DNA of 64,000 nucleotides from Rosistilla carotiformis (GTDB taxonomy: Bacteria > Planctomycetota > Planctomycetia > Pirellulales > Pirellulaceae), in the NCBI RefSeq assembly GCF_007753095.1, contig NZ_CP036348.1:6363411-6427410 (forward strand), written 5' to 3'. Below are positions 1 to 10,182 of the stretch, piece after piece (position 1 is the stretch's first letter; each line of letters starts with the position of its first letter). The notes under the pieces were generated by a model. The model saw nothing but the letters and a program-made list of their open reading frames with translations, ran no database searches and was not told where the DNA came from. Position numbers and translations under genes: made by a program.

Positions 1-1428
1 AACTTCCAGATCGCGTTCGGTACGAATCGAGAGTCGCTTGACGCTGTGTCCTTCCCAATCAAACGCTCCGTGCTCCGCGGCCGGCGATTCGAACTCGACC
101 GGCTTGCCACCCAAGGTCTCCCAGAGCTTGCCGCGCAAATCCTTCGCCCAAGCAGCATATTCGTCGGCGTCGCTCGGCACGCCTGCATAACCTTGCACCA
201 ATCGGTCCGCCTCTTCACGCACCAGATCGACATAGCTCTTCGCATCGGCTGGCAATTTGCCATCTTTGAAAACATACAGATCCTTCGAACTTCGGTCCTC
301 CAGTGGAATCTCCGGTTCGGCAACGGGAGATCCATCGCCACGCCCCTGCAGAAAACGGTTGAACCATCCGTACCCTGCCTCACGGAGCGGTTTCGACCAA
401 CCGTGCCCCGCCGGCGCATCGCGCAGCGCCACGTGGTCGGCTGAATCGTAGAGACCGTAGATCTGTTGAGCGCGACGAATCGTATCGCGCGTACCACCAA
501 TCGGGAAAATGGGATCCTTCTGGCCGTTGCCCGCCATAAACGCTCGCGGCGCGGCGAGCCCCACAAACTGGAACTGCTCCATGTGCTGAGCGATGCCGGG
601 CAGATGATTGCAGATACAGTGATTGCCTCCATCTTTGATCCAAGCTTCATAAGAACACAGACAACAGAACGACGCTCCCGCAGCAAACCGACTCTCGACC
701 GGCATCGCATACATCGTGTTTAGTCCGCCGCCAGAATTCCCCGCGATTCCGATCCGCTTCGGATCGACATCCGCTCGCGTCTCCAAATAGTCGACCGAGC
801 GGATGCTGTCCCACAACATGTAGCGTAGATTCGTGTGCCCAACCAACATCGCAGGGTAGCTGACCGCGTGCCCGTACCCCCGCAACTTTCGCTCCCCCTG
901 GCCCACCGGATCATAAGCCAACACCACATATCCCTGACGCACCAAGCCTAGCTGGGCCGTGCGGTACAGATCGTAATTCTTCCCCTCTTCCATCGCATGT
1001 CCCGCCGTGACAACGATCGCCGGCATCGGCCCTTCGACATCTTTGGCCACATACAGATTCGCCGTCACGTAAAAGCCGGGGAAGCTTTCGAAGGCGAGAT
1101 TTTCGATCGTATAGCCATCCCGATCGGCACGCCCGGTCACCTGAACGTTCAACGGCGTCTTCGCGGGCCACGGCGACAAACCAATCGCCTCTCGCAGCTC
1201 CTCCGCCAACGACTCTTTCGATGCTTCCCAGGCCTGCTTTCCCGCGGGATCGACATGCTGCCGGCTGATCTCCACACAGGCGTCGATATTAAATCGCAAC
1301 GCATTGGCACTGTCGGGCAAGTCGCCTTGATAGACGTTCCAAGGGTCGGGTTCGGCGGCGAGCGTCACGCCTGCGGTAGCGACGTTTACGAGAAGTGCCA
1401 TCGCAATGGCCAACGGCGAAAATTTCAT
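1..1428 (-). CDS. Secreted alpha/beta-hydrolase, acetyl xylan esterase-like (3' end outside window)
   Basis: The frame stays open from the ATG at 1428 to the window edge (476 codons), so the C-terminus is missing. A signal peptide covers about residues 1-25. The core has an alpha/beta-hydrolase layout: a nucleophile elbow GNSGGG with Ser232, a downstream NGQKDPIFP segment that should carry the acid, and a later GHGWSK that should carry the catalytic His. The family (large secreted planctomycete esterases related to acetyl xylan or cephalosporin-C deacetylases) hydrolyses ester groups on polysaccharides. The substrate here is not determined. The gene reads away from the lipoprotein and DUF1559 cluster on the same strand, with 152 bp between them. 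Confidence 0.8.
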   Translation of the reverse strand, partial: MKFSPLAIAMALLVNVATAGVTLAAEPDPWNVYQGDLPDSANALRFNIDACVEISRQHVDPAGKQAWEASKESLAEELREAIGLSPWPAKTPLNVQVTGRADRDGYTIENLAFESFPGFYVTANLYVAKDVEGPMPAIVVTAGHAMEEGKNYDLYRTAQLGLVRQGYVVLAYDPVGQGERKLRGYGHAVSYPAMLVGHTNLRYMLWDSIRSVDYLETRADVDPKRIGIAGNSGGGLNTMYAMPVESRFAAGASFCCLCSYEAWIKDGGNHCICNHLPGIAQHMEQFQFVGLAAPRAFMAGNGQKDPIFPIGGTRDTIRRAQQIYGLYDSADHVALRDAPAGHGWSKPLREAGYGWFNRFLQGRGDGSPVAEPEIPLEDRSSKDLYVFKDGKLPADAKSYVDLVREEADRLVQGYAGVPSDADEYAAWAKDLRGKLWETLGGKPVEFESPAAEHGAFDWEGHSVKRLSIRTERDLEV

Positions 1429-1580
1429 GGTGCAATATTTCATAGGGTGGGACGGGGTAGGTGGTGGGAGCGTAAAACGCCTTGCCGAAAGCAAAACAAA
1501 AAAGGTGAATCGCTCCGCCTCGCAGCAAGCGATTCACCAAAGTTTTAACGAACGAGCGAAGTCGCCGCAGACCGAAGCGA

Positions 1581-1892
1581 TCAGAACTTGTCGACCATCT
1601 CTTTTGCGGTCGCTTTGATCTTCGCAACATTTCCGCGGGGAATCGCCATCAACTTTTCGTAGTCGGCCAACAACTCATCGGCCTTGGCGGGATCGGTCGC
1701 GCGAACCGCATCCAAGCGATCCTGCAGCCCTTCGATCGAACTGTTGAGCGTGCCGGTGGAAGCGATATCTCGCAGCACCGCCTGAGCCAACTCCACCGGT
1801 CCAGGTGGCTCCACAGGAACTCCGGCTTCGCGTCCATCGCAGCCCAGCAACGCGCTGACCAGCAAACTACAAACAATCAATCGAGCCAACAT
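1581..1892 (-). CDS. Small lipoprotein of unknown function
   Basis: This gene encodes 103 residues. A short hydrophobic leader ends in the lipobox-like LLGC (Cys18), predicting a lipid-anchored protein. The rest is a short, Ala/Asp/Lys-rich, probably helical domain with no motif I recognise. An AGGAGCGGAG ribosome binding site lies just upstream of the ATG at 1892. It follows the DUF1559 gene at 1952-2971 on the same strand by 59 bp, so the two are probably co-transcribed. A small lipoprotein beside a DUF1559 gene recurs at 4479-4943 and 26024-26485. Function is unknown. Confidence 0.75.
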   Translation of the reverse strand: MLARLIVCSLLVSALLGCDGREAGVPVEPPGPVELAQAVLRDIASTGTLNSSIEGLQDRLDAVRATDPAKADELLADYEKLMAIPRGNVAKIKATAKEMVDKF

Positions 1893-1951
1893 CGACTCCG
1901 CTCCTGATAACCAAAGACTTAAACAATAGGACCGACAAAGAAAGCTTCGGG

Positions 1952-2971
<1,020 letters not shown>

Positions 2972-3453
2972 CTCGAATGCTCCAGACAGGGGATACCAAC
3001 ATCACATGCGAACTCCGACTCGTCGAGCCGATAAAGACCATGATTCGTTAGTAGAAGGTGGGATGACGGCCGGCCCGAACAGAGCATTCGTTCCACCGAC
3101 CGCTAGGAAGGAAAAATCGAGTCTACTGCCCCCCAAACGAAAGCCAACGCCTAGACAAACGCTTGGTTTAAGAAACGCGAAGACACAGCACAACATCTTG
3201 TTAGGAGACGGACAGAGCATCCCTCACACGACAACCAATCGACGACGAACCTAAACTCTTGAGCCCCCCCCTAACGCATCGCACAACGTGACCGATCAAC
3301 CACCCCGCGGCTCGACTCCAATCCGCAAGAACATCGACCTCGATCATCCGCCTCTCGTCAGCCCAAACTGGCGAGATCCGACAATGCCACCGACCAAGCC
3401 GATGGCATCCAAAGCGTACCGCCTGGCTTGCATAATGCCAGGGAAACGAACCA
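2972..3453. other. Intergenic region between two DUF1559 genes
   Basis: About 480 bp with no convincing gene. Short frames here lack ribosome binding sites and family features. It should contain the promoter of the 2971 gene and the end of the 3454 transcript, but I see no clear promoter hexamers or terminator. Confidence 0.5.
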
Positions 3454-4359
3454 TTAGTATTCGCCGACGATCTCTCCACTGCTAACCGTCCCCAGGGCGG
3501 CCCAGGTGTGCACATCGATCGTCTCGGAAAGGAAGTGGGTACTCCCATCGGCGAACACCAACTGAGCACCACCGGGATGCAAACTGCTGATGGTCCACGC
3601 GTAGTCTTGGTTCAACAGATAGTCGGGAGCAGCCCATACCGTGCGATAGACGCGAGCCATTACGCGCGCTGCCTCATTATCATAAGCTCCAATCCACAAC
3701 GATCCGTTAGGAGTCCCTTTGGTCGTCTTTTCGCCGATCATAATCGTGCTGCTGGTGCCATCGGTGAAGTCGCGGAAACGGCGACTGATATTGGCATAAT
3801 CTCCCGTCGAAGGTAGCGCACCGGCCGTTTGCGTACAGGTTGTGTCGGTCGGAGATGCAAAATGGCACCCCGAACGCGTTCCGACATAATTCGAGGTGGC
3901 ATAGTCGTTCATCTCGGTGTTGAACTCTCCCATCGTGTCCGAGGGGCACAAGTAGCCAGGGATCGATACCTTGGCATCGATCAGCGCCACGTTTGCCGCC
4001 GCCGGCGATCCCGATGTAATCCCGAGCCAGTAGCCATTGGTGGAATTCGCATCGAACGCACCGTGACTGTCCATCTGGTCGTGGAGCGGTGTTTGCTCCA
4101 TGTAAGGGAGAAGCAGCGCCCCCCACCCCAGACGACTGTGGCTCATGAAGCCTGGCGGAAAACGGAGCATCGTGTCGTGGTAGTTTTGCAACGCGAGTCC
4201 CATCTGTTTCAAGTTGTTCGAGCACTGCATCCGACGCGCAGCCTCCCGAGCCGCTTGAACGGCGGGCAACAACAACCCAACCAGAATCCCGATGATCGCA
4301 ATCACGACCAATAGCTCGACAAGCGTAAAACCCTTGCGATTTGGCACGAATCGTTTCAT
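3454..4359 (-). CDS. DUF1559 prepilin-like protein
   Basis: This gene encodes 301 residues. A KGFTLVELL prepilin leader begins near residue 9, followed by the membrane helix and [14 protein letters not shown]. The DUF1559 domain ends in an intact H-X9-DG motif (HPGGAQLVFADG, about residues 271-282). AAGGA upstream of the ATG at 4359 supports the start. It lies between another DUF1559 gene and a lipoprotein gene (4479-4943), all on the minus strand. It probably belongs to the cell-envelope pseudopilin-like set, and its exact role is unknown. Confidence 0.9.
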   Translation of the reverse strand: MKRFVPNRKGFTLVELLVVIAIIGILVGLLLPAVQAAREAARRMQCSNNLKQMGLALQNYHDTMLRFPPGFMSHSRLGWGALLLPYMEQTPLHDQMDSHGAFDANSTNGYWLGITSGSPAAANVALIDAKVSIPGYLCPSDTMGEFNTEMNDYATSNYVGTRSGCHFASPTDTTCTQTAGALPSTGDYANISRRFRDFTDGTSSTIMIGEKTTKGTPNGSLWIGAYDNEAARVMARVYRTVWAAPDYLLNQDYAWTISSLHPGGAQLVFADGSTHFLSETIDVHTWAALGTVSSGEIVGEY

Positions 4360-4478
4360 TCCATCATTTCCTTCTACTTAAAAATAGCAAACACAATTAC
4401 ACACAACTCATCGTTTCACGAGAACGCAGCGCAAGGTGGAACCTCCACCAAACATTCCCATGCTTTAGATACCGAGCG

Positions 4479-4943
4479 TCAGGCGCTCGACCGTGAACTG
4501 GAAACACCAGCCGGCTTAGATTTCGAAGGCGGAGCACCGCCAGAAGTTAGTTCGAAGTCGAGTTGATTGGAGCCCGATTCGACCTGCGCCTTCAGCTCGG
4601 TCTCGCTGTTGTATCGCGCTGGAAGCTTTTCTTCGGACCGGGCCTCTGATTCAGGATTCCCCGCTGTCGTGATCCGCACCAAATGGCTGCCCACATGGGC
4701 TCCGGCACGATCAAACGTAAACTTCAGCTCATAGTGTCCCGCTTCATCGGTCCGACCCGACGACGACCGACCCGATTCCGGCGCCAAAGTCACCAGCGCC
4801 CCCGAAAGAGGCTGACCATCCAACGTGACCGTTCCGGTGACGGCCCCCAGTTCTGGACCATCTTCAGAGCATCCGAGACAACAAATTGCAAGAATAGCGA
4901 CAGGCAACGACAGCCCGTACCGGGCGTGGGAAATGGCGTGCAT
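4479..4943 (-). CDS. Lipoprotein with carboxypeptidase-regulatory-like (transthyretin-like) domain
   Basis: I place the start at the ATG at 4943 (154 residues), because it puts a signal peptide directly before the lipobox LGC. An in-frame start at 4979 would add 12 residues before the leader. After the Cys comes GAVTGTVTLDGQPLSGALVT, the typical opening of a small planctomycete beta-sandwich lipoprotein. A GHYEL segment follows and the tail is Ser/Pro/Lys-rich. These proteins are predicted to be envelope-anchored binding or structural modules. The gene is 119 bp upstream of the DUF1559 gene at 3454-4359 and probably co-transcribed with it. Confidence 0.8.
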   Translation of the reverse strand: MHAISHARYGLSLPVAILAICCLGCSEDGPELGAVTGTVTLDGQPLSGALVTLAPESGRSSSGRTDEAGHYELKFTFDRAGAHVGSHLVRITTAGNPESEARSEEKLPARYNSETELKAQVESGSNQLDFELTSGGAPPSKSKPAGVSSSRSSA

Positions 4944-4987
4944 ACGAAACCCCAAGGAGGAGGGAGGAGAGGCGGACAACTTTCGTA

Positions 4988-5006
4988 GGGGGGGGGTTGG
5001 GGGGGG
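4988..5006 (+). repeat. G-run pair (G9-TT-G8)
   Basis: Two long runs of G separated by TT lie 45 bp upstream of the lipoprotein start at 4943. On the transcribed minus strand they are C-runs. Such tracts can form G-quadruplex structures and are prone to slippage. No function is shown. Confidence 0.6.
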
Positions 5007-5425
5007 AAATCCATGCTAGGCACGCTGTAGATGTCTGTCAAGCTGATGTCTACAAAATGATAGCAAACGTGAGAGAGGTGCGAGATTCAATGCCGTGGCC
5101 TGGCCCCGCGAGACAAAATGTGGGGAATCGCTGGATGCGACGAGAAGAGCAAGATTGCACAAGCAACACGCACTGCGCTTTCAAAGACGGAACGAGCACG
5201 TCGCGTCACGGGGGGCGTATGGAAGATGGCCCCCAACCGGCTCTTACGAGAAGGCTCGGTTGATTTACGGAAAGAGAAGCCCAGCGAGCCGCGCCACGGC
5301 GACGTGCAACCACCTAGCCGACGGGCCTGCCCCCCGTTGCCTTTCTCCTAGCATCGAAGATTCGCCCGGAGCGCCACGCTGGCCTATCGATGGTCGGCTT
5401 TTTCGCCCCCTCGATCGTTCACCTT
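5007..5425. other. Intergenic region, no gene recognised
   Basis: About 420 bp. Plus-strand frames here have no start signals or domain features. I see nothing specific apart from the G-runs at its left edge. Confidence 0.45.
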
Positions 5426-6871
5426 CTAGCGTTTCAAGCGAACAACCTGCGTGGCGATGTAGTGCGGCATGTCCCCTTCGGAACGATTGCTCAACCGACC
5501 GACAATTCCAACCTGCTGGTTGAGCATTCGTCGGGCGTTGATCGACGCCGCAGGCGAGAGGTAGGCAAGCGTCTGCCCATCACGATCGGTCAGCGCGAAG
5601 GGAGGCGCGTCGGGACGAGAAGAATAGACCTCCACCAACCAGCCTTGGCGGTCATACGTGGTCGCCTGAGGAACACTTGGGACCGGGGCGGCGACCGTGG
5701 CAACAGGGTCGGGTTCGGCCATCGAGCGTCCGTCGCGGCGAATCGCAATTTCTTGATACTGTTCGATCCGATCGATCAACAATCGGGCGCGTCCCCGTTC
5801 GCCGGCATCGCCCGAGGTTTGGAGCAGCAATTCCACTTGCGATCGCAACGATTCGGTCTGCTGTGGGGAAGCTTCGGAGGCCATCAAACGCGCCAATTCC
5901 ATCTGCAAACGCTGCAAGGAATTCGCCGTTGCACCGGGCCGATCGCTGGGAAAGGTTGCCGACGCCTGCAAATTTTGGCTCGTAGGCAGGTTGCGTGGTG
6001 GCGCCGCACGATAAGCCTGCGTCCACGACGAACCGCCGGCAGAATCTTGACCGGCTTCCGATTCGGAAGCTTGCATATCGCGAACGCGAACGTTTTCGGC
6101 CACACTCATGCGACTGCGAAACTCCCGGCGCGGTTCGACTTCGGAATGAGCGACTTGCGCCACGTCGGCGTTCGCCAGCACGCTCCCTCCCTCGGCCGCA
6201 GCCTGCTGCTGCGCAGCTTCCATATCAAACGGAGCGGGGGGCACGTCGAGATCGCGTGGTGATTCGATCGATTCGTCGCGAACCGGCTGCATCACTGGAA
6301 CGGCTCCCGACGCGAGCAGATTCCTGCGATCGCTTTGCAACTGAGCCATCGCTTCGCGACTCTTGACGATTTGACTGTCGTGGACCCAGCGAAACTCGCC
6401 GGGTGGCGGCACGATACGAAGCCAAGCTCCTGGAGATTCGGTGTCGCTATCGGGACCTGTTGATCCGATCAGCGCGACCGATTCACCCACTTGAAATTGA
6501 ACCTGCCAGCGATACTTGCGGGCACGACCAAGATTGGTTCCGATCCATGCAACCGCCTCGGGATCGATGATCGTTCCTGAAACGCCATCAGCGTCCACTT
6601 CCACCTGGTCGGCCGGCACCCAGCAGAAACTGGTCTCGGGCGGGCGAATCCCCAGCCAACCATCGTCGGTCTCCAGATAGACCTCCAGGGCCTCCCCTTC
6701 GATCAACCGATCGGTGCGATAGTGTTCGCCCGATGGACCACACCGCGCGTAGCTGCCCGCTTCGCTGACATAAACGGTGTAGGGTTCATCGACCGGACCG
6801 GCAGCAAAGCCAGCGGTGGTTAGGATCGATAGCGTCGTCGTCAAAACGGTAGCGCAGAGTGTCCGCAGCAT
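5426..6871 (-). CDS. Secreted SH3-domain-type protein
   Basis: The ATG at 6871 is chosen over the longer frame to 7021 because AAGGAG stands 6 nt before it and it exposes a clean signal peptide (about residues 1-24). The protein has 481 residues. Residues 25-200 contain two SH3-like repeats: YTVYVSEAGSYARCGPSGEHY, then later WLRIVPPPGEFRWVHDSQIV, both with W-x-[KR]-[IV]-style strands. The middle is Gln/Arg-rich and probably helical. The C-terminal 100 residues form another small domain with GWLVEVYSSRPDAPPFAL. Bacterial SH3 domains often bind cell-wall or extracellular ligands. The exact role is unknown. It is monocistronic, with the small secreted protein at 7054-7380 upstream. Confidence 0.75.
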   Translation of the reverse strand: MLRTLCATVLTTTLSILTTAGFAAGPVDEPYTVYVSEAGSYARCGPSGEHYRTDRLIEGEALEVYLETDDGWLGIRPPETSFCWVPADQVEVDADGVSGTIIDPEAVAWIGTNLGRARKYRWQVQFQVGESVALIGSTGPDSDTESPGAWLRIVPPPGEFRWVHDSQIVKSREAMAQLQSDRRNLLASGAVPVMQPVRDESIESPRDLDVPPAPFDMEAAQQQAAAEGGSVLANADVAQVAHSEVEPRREFRSRMSVAENVRVRDMQASESEAGQDSAGGSSWTQAYRAAPPRNLPTSQNLQASATFPSDRPGATANSLQRLQMELARLMASEASPQQTESLRSQVELLLQTSGDAGERGRARLLIDRIEQYQEIAIRRDGRSMAEPDPVATVAAPVPSVPQATTYDRQGWLVEVYSSRPDAPPFALTDRDGQTLAYLSPAASINARRMLNQQVGIVGRLSNRSEGDMPHYIATQVVRLKR

Positions 6872-7053
6872 GTGTGATCTCCTTGATGCTGCGTGATACA
6901 AAATCCACCCCGACGGAAACAACCCCGATCGGATTTGCAAGCAACGCCCTCGGCAAGCTCGCTCTTCCAACGAAAAACGCTGCAATGCTTCGGTCAGCAA
7001 TTGCAGCGTTGTCGTATTCATCAGCCGAGCCGTGACCCGGTGTTCCGCGAGCC

Positions 7054-7380
7054 CTAGAAGCCGATCCGCAGCGAAACTCCGGGAGAGTCGACCGAGACGC
7101 CGCCATAGGGTGCTCCGTACACTGGGGTCGGAACGTAGACAGGAGCCGGGGCGTAATAACGCCGCACCGGCGGTGCCACGTAGTAGCTGGAGTAGGGCGC
7201 GTAATAACTCGCACGCGGCACGCTATAGCCGTAGACATACGCGGGACGGTAAGCACGAACAACGGGCGCTGGCGGATAATAGCCGCGATATCCCATGCGA
7301 TAAGGATAGCGTGCCATTGCCGTGGAGCTGGCCGACAAAATTGCAACGGCCGCACACAATAATAAGAGCCGTTTGAACAT
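7054..7380 (-). CDS. Small secreted Tyr/Pro/Ala-rich protein
   Basis: The start is the ATG at 7380, preceded by AAGGGG, giving 108 residues. A signal peptide (MFKRLLLLCAAVAILSASS) is followed by a low-complexity region rich in Tyr, Pro, Ala and Arg (for example YAPYSSYYVAPPVRRYYAP). The final SPGVSLRIGF is typical of short planctomycete surface proteins. It is predicted to be exported and has no enzymatic motif. It is divergent from the DUF1559-type gene starting at 7703. Confidence 0.7.
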   Translation of the reverse strand: MFKRLLLLCAAVAILSASSTAMARYPYRMGYRGYYPPAPVVRAYRPAYVYGYSVPRASYYAPYSSYYVAPPVRRYYAPAPVYVPTPVYGAPYGGVSVDSPGVSLRIGF

Positions 7381-7702
7381 GTGATTCCCCTTGAGAGACG
7401 GTTTGCGGAAAGGTGTCTGTGATCTAGAGTGAAGCCCTGCAAGCGAAATCAATCGCGATGGCTCTGGATTGGAACATCTCCAATTTTACGCTCTCGACCA
7501 CGCGAGCGGTTCGGCTGATGGTGAGAATTCCTCGATTATTCTACAGGCCATCACCTTAGACGCCGCAAGGCCCGGAAACGTTCAGCGGCAATCGCGACGT
7601 GTTCGCCGCACCAACGCGACACTTGGCCAAAACGGCGCCGAAGCGTCCCAGCCGACCTCCACACAACACCTACCTCCACTAACCAAGTTTTACGATACCT
7701 CC
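7381..7702. other. Divergent intergenic region
   Basis: About 320 bp between the minus-strand small secreted protein and the plus-strand DUF1559-type gene. It must hold both promoters. I could not assign convincing -35 and -10 hexamers. Confidence 0.4.
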
Positions 7703-8584
7703 ATGTCGCATGTCCGAACGCCTGAGATGATTCGATTCGCCCCACGACGCGCACTCACATTGCCCGAAGTGGTGGTCGTGATCCTCGCGGTAACCATTCT
7801 GCTGACCCTAGCAATCCCCACGATCCTGTCGATGCGCGCGAGTTCACGACGAACGACCTGCGAATATCGGTTGGTTCAGATTGGCGTCGCGATGGCCGAA
7901 TACCAATTGGCCAACCGCCACTATCCTGCCGGCACGATCGATTCGAAGACTCCGATCCAGAACGTTGCCGAAGGCTATCACCACAACTGGATCATCGCCC
8001 TGCTGGCCGACCTGGACCAACAAGCCCTCGCCGATCAGGTCGATCCCGACGCAAGCGTTTACGCAGCGGCCAACGCGGTCCCTCGCGAGACCCCGCTGCC
8101 GATTGTTCGTTGCCCATCGGCAGCCAGCAACTCCCTTCCAACGACCAGCAATTACGCCGCCATCTATTCCTCACTCGAACTGCCGATCGACGAACAGAAC
8201 GACGGCATGTTCTTTCAAAATCGCGGTGTCACGTCCGAAGAGATCACTGACGGACTCGAATACACGCTGTTCGTCGGTGAGAAGTTGAGCGATCCCCAGC
8301 AGGACCTCGGCTGGATCAGCGGCACACGGTCGACGATCCGAAACGTCGACCACCCCTTGGGCATTGGCCCGCAAGGAAATCCAGACTCGGTCGATGCCAG
8401 CAGTCCCCAAGATCCGCTGTGGGTCGGCGGACTTGCCAGCCGCCACGCTGGCGGAGTCAATCTGTTACTGGGTAGCGGCCGAGTGCGATTCTTTGCAACC
8501 GGCGGCGACCAAGCCGTGCTTCAACAGATGGCCCGTCGGTCCAGCGAACCGCCGAGCGACGATGGGAACGAGGGCGTCAACTAA
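7703..8584 (+). CDS. Divergent DUF1559-type prepilin-like protein
   Basis: I start at the ATG at 7703 (293 residues). The longer frame from 7469 would put about 78 non-conserved residues before the leader. The leader RRALTLPEVVVVILAV resembles a type IV prepilin N-terminus but lacks the canonical FTLVELL. The C-terminal motif is degenerate: HAGGVNLLLGSG, an H-X9-SG instead of H-X9-DG. A middle EEITDGLEYTLFVGE matches the DUF1559 segment [13 protein letters not shown]. It converges on the alcohol dehydrogenase gene with a 4-bp overlap of stop codons (8581-8584). Confidence 0.8.
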   Translation: MSHVRTPEMIRFAPRRALTLPEVVVVILAVTILLTLAIPTILSMRASSRRTTCEYRLVQIGVAMAEYQLANRHYPAGTIDSKTPIQNVAEGYHHNWIIALLADLDQQALADQVDPDASVYAAANAVPRETPLPIVRCPSAASNSLPTTSNYAAIYSSLELPIDEQNDGMFFQNRGVTSEEITDGLEYTLFVGEKLSDPQQDLGWISGTRSTIRNVDHPLGIGPQGNPDSVDASSPQDPLWVGGLASRHAGGVNLLLGSGRVRFFATGGDQAVLQQMARRSSEPPSDDGNEGVN

Positions 8585-9723
8585 AGAGCGGCCTGATAGA
8601 GCGTCAGCAGATTGTCCGCGTTGACTGGCACGGGATTGAAACTTCCGGTCCATTGTTGGCTGGCATCGGCGGCCAATTCAGGCAGGACCTCCGCCGCGAT
8701 TCCCAATTCGCGGAGCGTCGTTTTCAGACCCGCTTTCCGAACCACTTCGGTCACCCGCTGGGCAATCTGTTCGGGCGCGTCGTGCTGACTCTCGCGAGGA
8801 TCGATTTCCGCCAACAGTTCGGAATACAGCTCGGGATAATGCTGGCCGTTGAATCGCACGACGTGCGGCAACATCAGCCCCACCGCTTGTCCATGCGTGA
8901 CGCCATACCGGGCGGTCAATGGATTTGCCGTGGCGTGCGCCGCACCCAACATCGACGTCTCGATTGCCATTCCCGCTAAACAGGCCCCGAACTGCATGCA
9001 GCCGCGGGCTTCCAGATCGTCGCTGGCATCGAGCACTCGCGACAGATTGTTGGAGATCAACCGGAAGGCTTCGCGACTGAAGGTCGAAGAGATCGCGTTG
9101 CGCCGCGTGGTCACGTGCGTTTCCAAAGCGTGCGACAAGGCGTCGATTCCAGTCAGCGCCGTGACGGCATAGGGCTGGGTAAGGGTCAGCGCGGGGTCCA
9201 GCAACGCGATCGCGCAAGCCGCTCGCCGATCGCCGCAGGCCATTTTCACATGTGTCTTCGCGTCGCTGATCAAAGCAAACGACTGGGCCTCGCTGCCCGT
9301 TCCCGAAGTCGTCGGAACGGCGATCATCGGCAACAGGTCGGCTGTCGCTTTACCGACGCCCCAATAGTCTTTGATCTGGCCGCCGCAACTGTAGACGAAG
9401 TTGATTCCCTTGGCGCAGTCCATCGAGCTGCCGCCACCGAGCCCCACGATTAGATCCGGTTTGACACGCCGCGCTACTTCGACTCCCGCATCGATAAAGT
9501 CGGTGGTCGGGTTTTCCGTGAATTCGTGGAACGAGTGGACCACCAATCCGGCGGCTTCCAGCGACTGCAAACCGGTACCAAAGTGCCCCGCTTTGACCAC
9601 GCCGGGGTCCGATACAACCAGCACGACCTTGCCCCCCAACTGAGAAGCCAAGGGACCAAGTTGCTCGATTACACCAGCGCCAAAGACGATCCGAGGGCGC
9701 AGTTGAAAGTCAAAAGGTAGCAT
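8581..9723 (-). CDS. Iron-containing alcohol dehydrogenase
   Basis: I start at the ATG at 9723 (380 residues), which gives the usual family N-terminus (FDFQLRPRIVFGAG). It has the group III dehydrogenase layout: a nucleotide-binding GLGGGSSMDCAK near residues 94-105 and a metal site formed by Asp194, His198 (GIDALSHALE), His263 (GAAHATANPL) and His277 (GVTHGQAVGLMLPH). Such enzymes oxidise or reduce alcohols and aldehydes with NAD(P) in the cytoplasm. The substrate is not predictable. It stands alone on the minus strand. Confidence 0.93.
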   Translation of the reverse strand: MLPFDFQLRPRIVFGAGVIEQLGPLASQLGGKVVLVVSDPGVVKAGHFGTGLQSLEAAGLVVHSFHEFTENPTTDFIDAGVEVARRVKPDLIVGLGGGSSMDCAKGINFVYSCGGQIKDYWGVGKATADLLPMIAVPTTSGTGSEAQSFALISDAKTHVKMACGDRRAACAIALLDPALTLTQPYAVTALTGIDALSHALETHVTTRRNAISSTFSREAFRLISNNLSRVLDASDDLEARGCMQFGACLAGMAIETSMLGAAHATANPLTARYGVTHGQAVGLMLPHVVRFNGQHYPELYSELLAEIDPRESQHDAPEQIAQRVTEVVRKAGLKTTLRELGIAAEVLPELAADASQQWTGSFNPVPVNADNLLTLYQAAL

Positions 9724-10013
9724 CGGCAGGTGGGCTGTGGAGGGAGGAACGAAGGTTCCGCGTAGCAAAGGAGGCATCGCGGGCAGTTTTTTAGCCTACC
9801 GCAAATCTTAGCGTCCGGGAAAGGTCAGGGAACGGCGCCCAGTTGCCGATGTAGGAGACGAGGGGACCGAGAAACAGGTCGGCAGACGGTCTAGGCTTTC
9901 GGGCGAACCTGTTTTTTGTTATTCTGCGAGGCTCAAAATAAGCATTGCTGAGCCGCAGACCGCTCGCTCTGGATGATATTCCGAATTCAACACATCTTGA
10001 AACGAACCGAATC

Positions 10014-10112
10014 ATGGCAAAACCACACCGAAAACTGAAGAAAGCGAACCACGGCAAACGCCCAGCCAACGCAAAGGCCCGTAAAGCGAAACGCAAGAAA
10101 CTGCGTACCTAA
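10014..10112 (+). CDS. Very small basic protein (32 aa), possibly ribosome-associated
   Basis: An ATG at 10014 opens a 32-residue frame, over half Lys, Arg and His, with codon use like its neighbours (AAA, AAG, CGC, GCC). It starts MAKPHRKLKK and ends RKAKRKKLRT. It lies 71 bp before the FabZ-like gene on the same strand. The composition resembles tiny ribosome-associated proteins (bTHX or AURKAIP1/COX24-type), but I cannot match it to either family. There is no strong ribosome binding site. Confidence 0.5.
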   Translation: MAKPHRKLKKANHGKRPANAKARKAKRKKLRT

Positions 10113-10182
10113 TCGCTAGTTTCGCTCCTCTTCCCGAACCATCGCGTTCGTTCGCCAAACTCTTTCGAAAAGCGGATATCCT

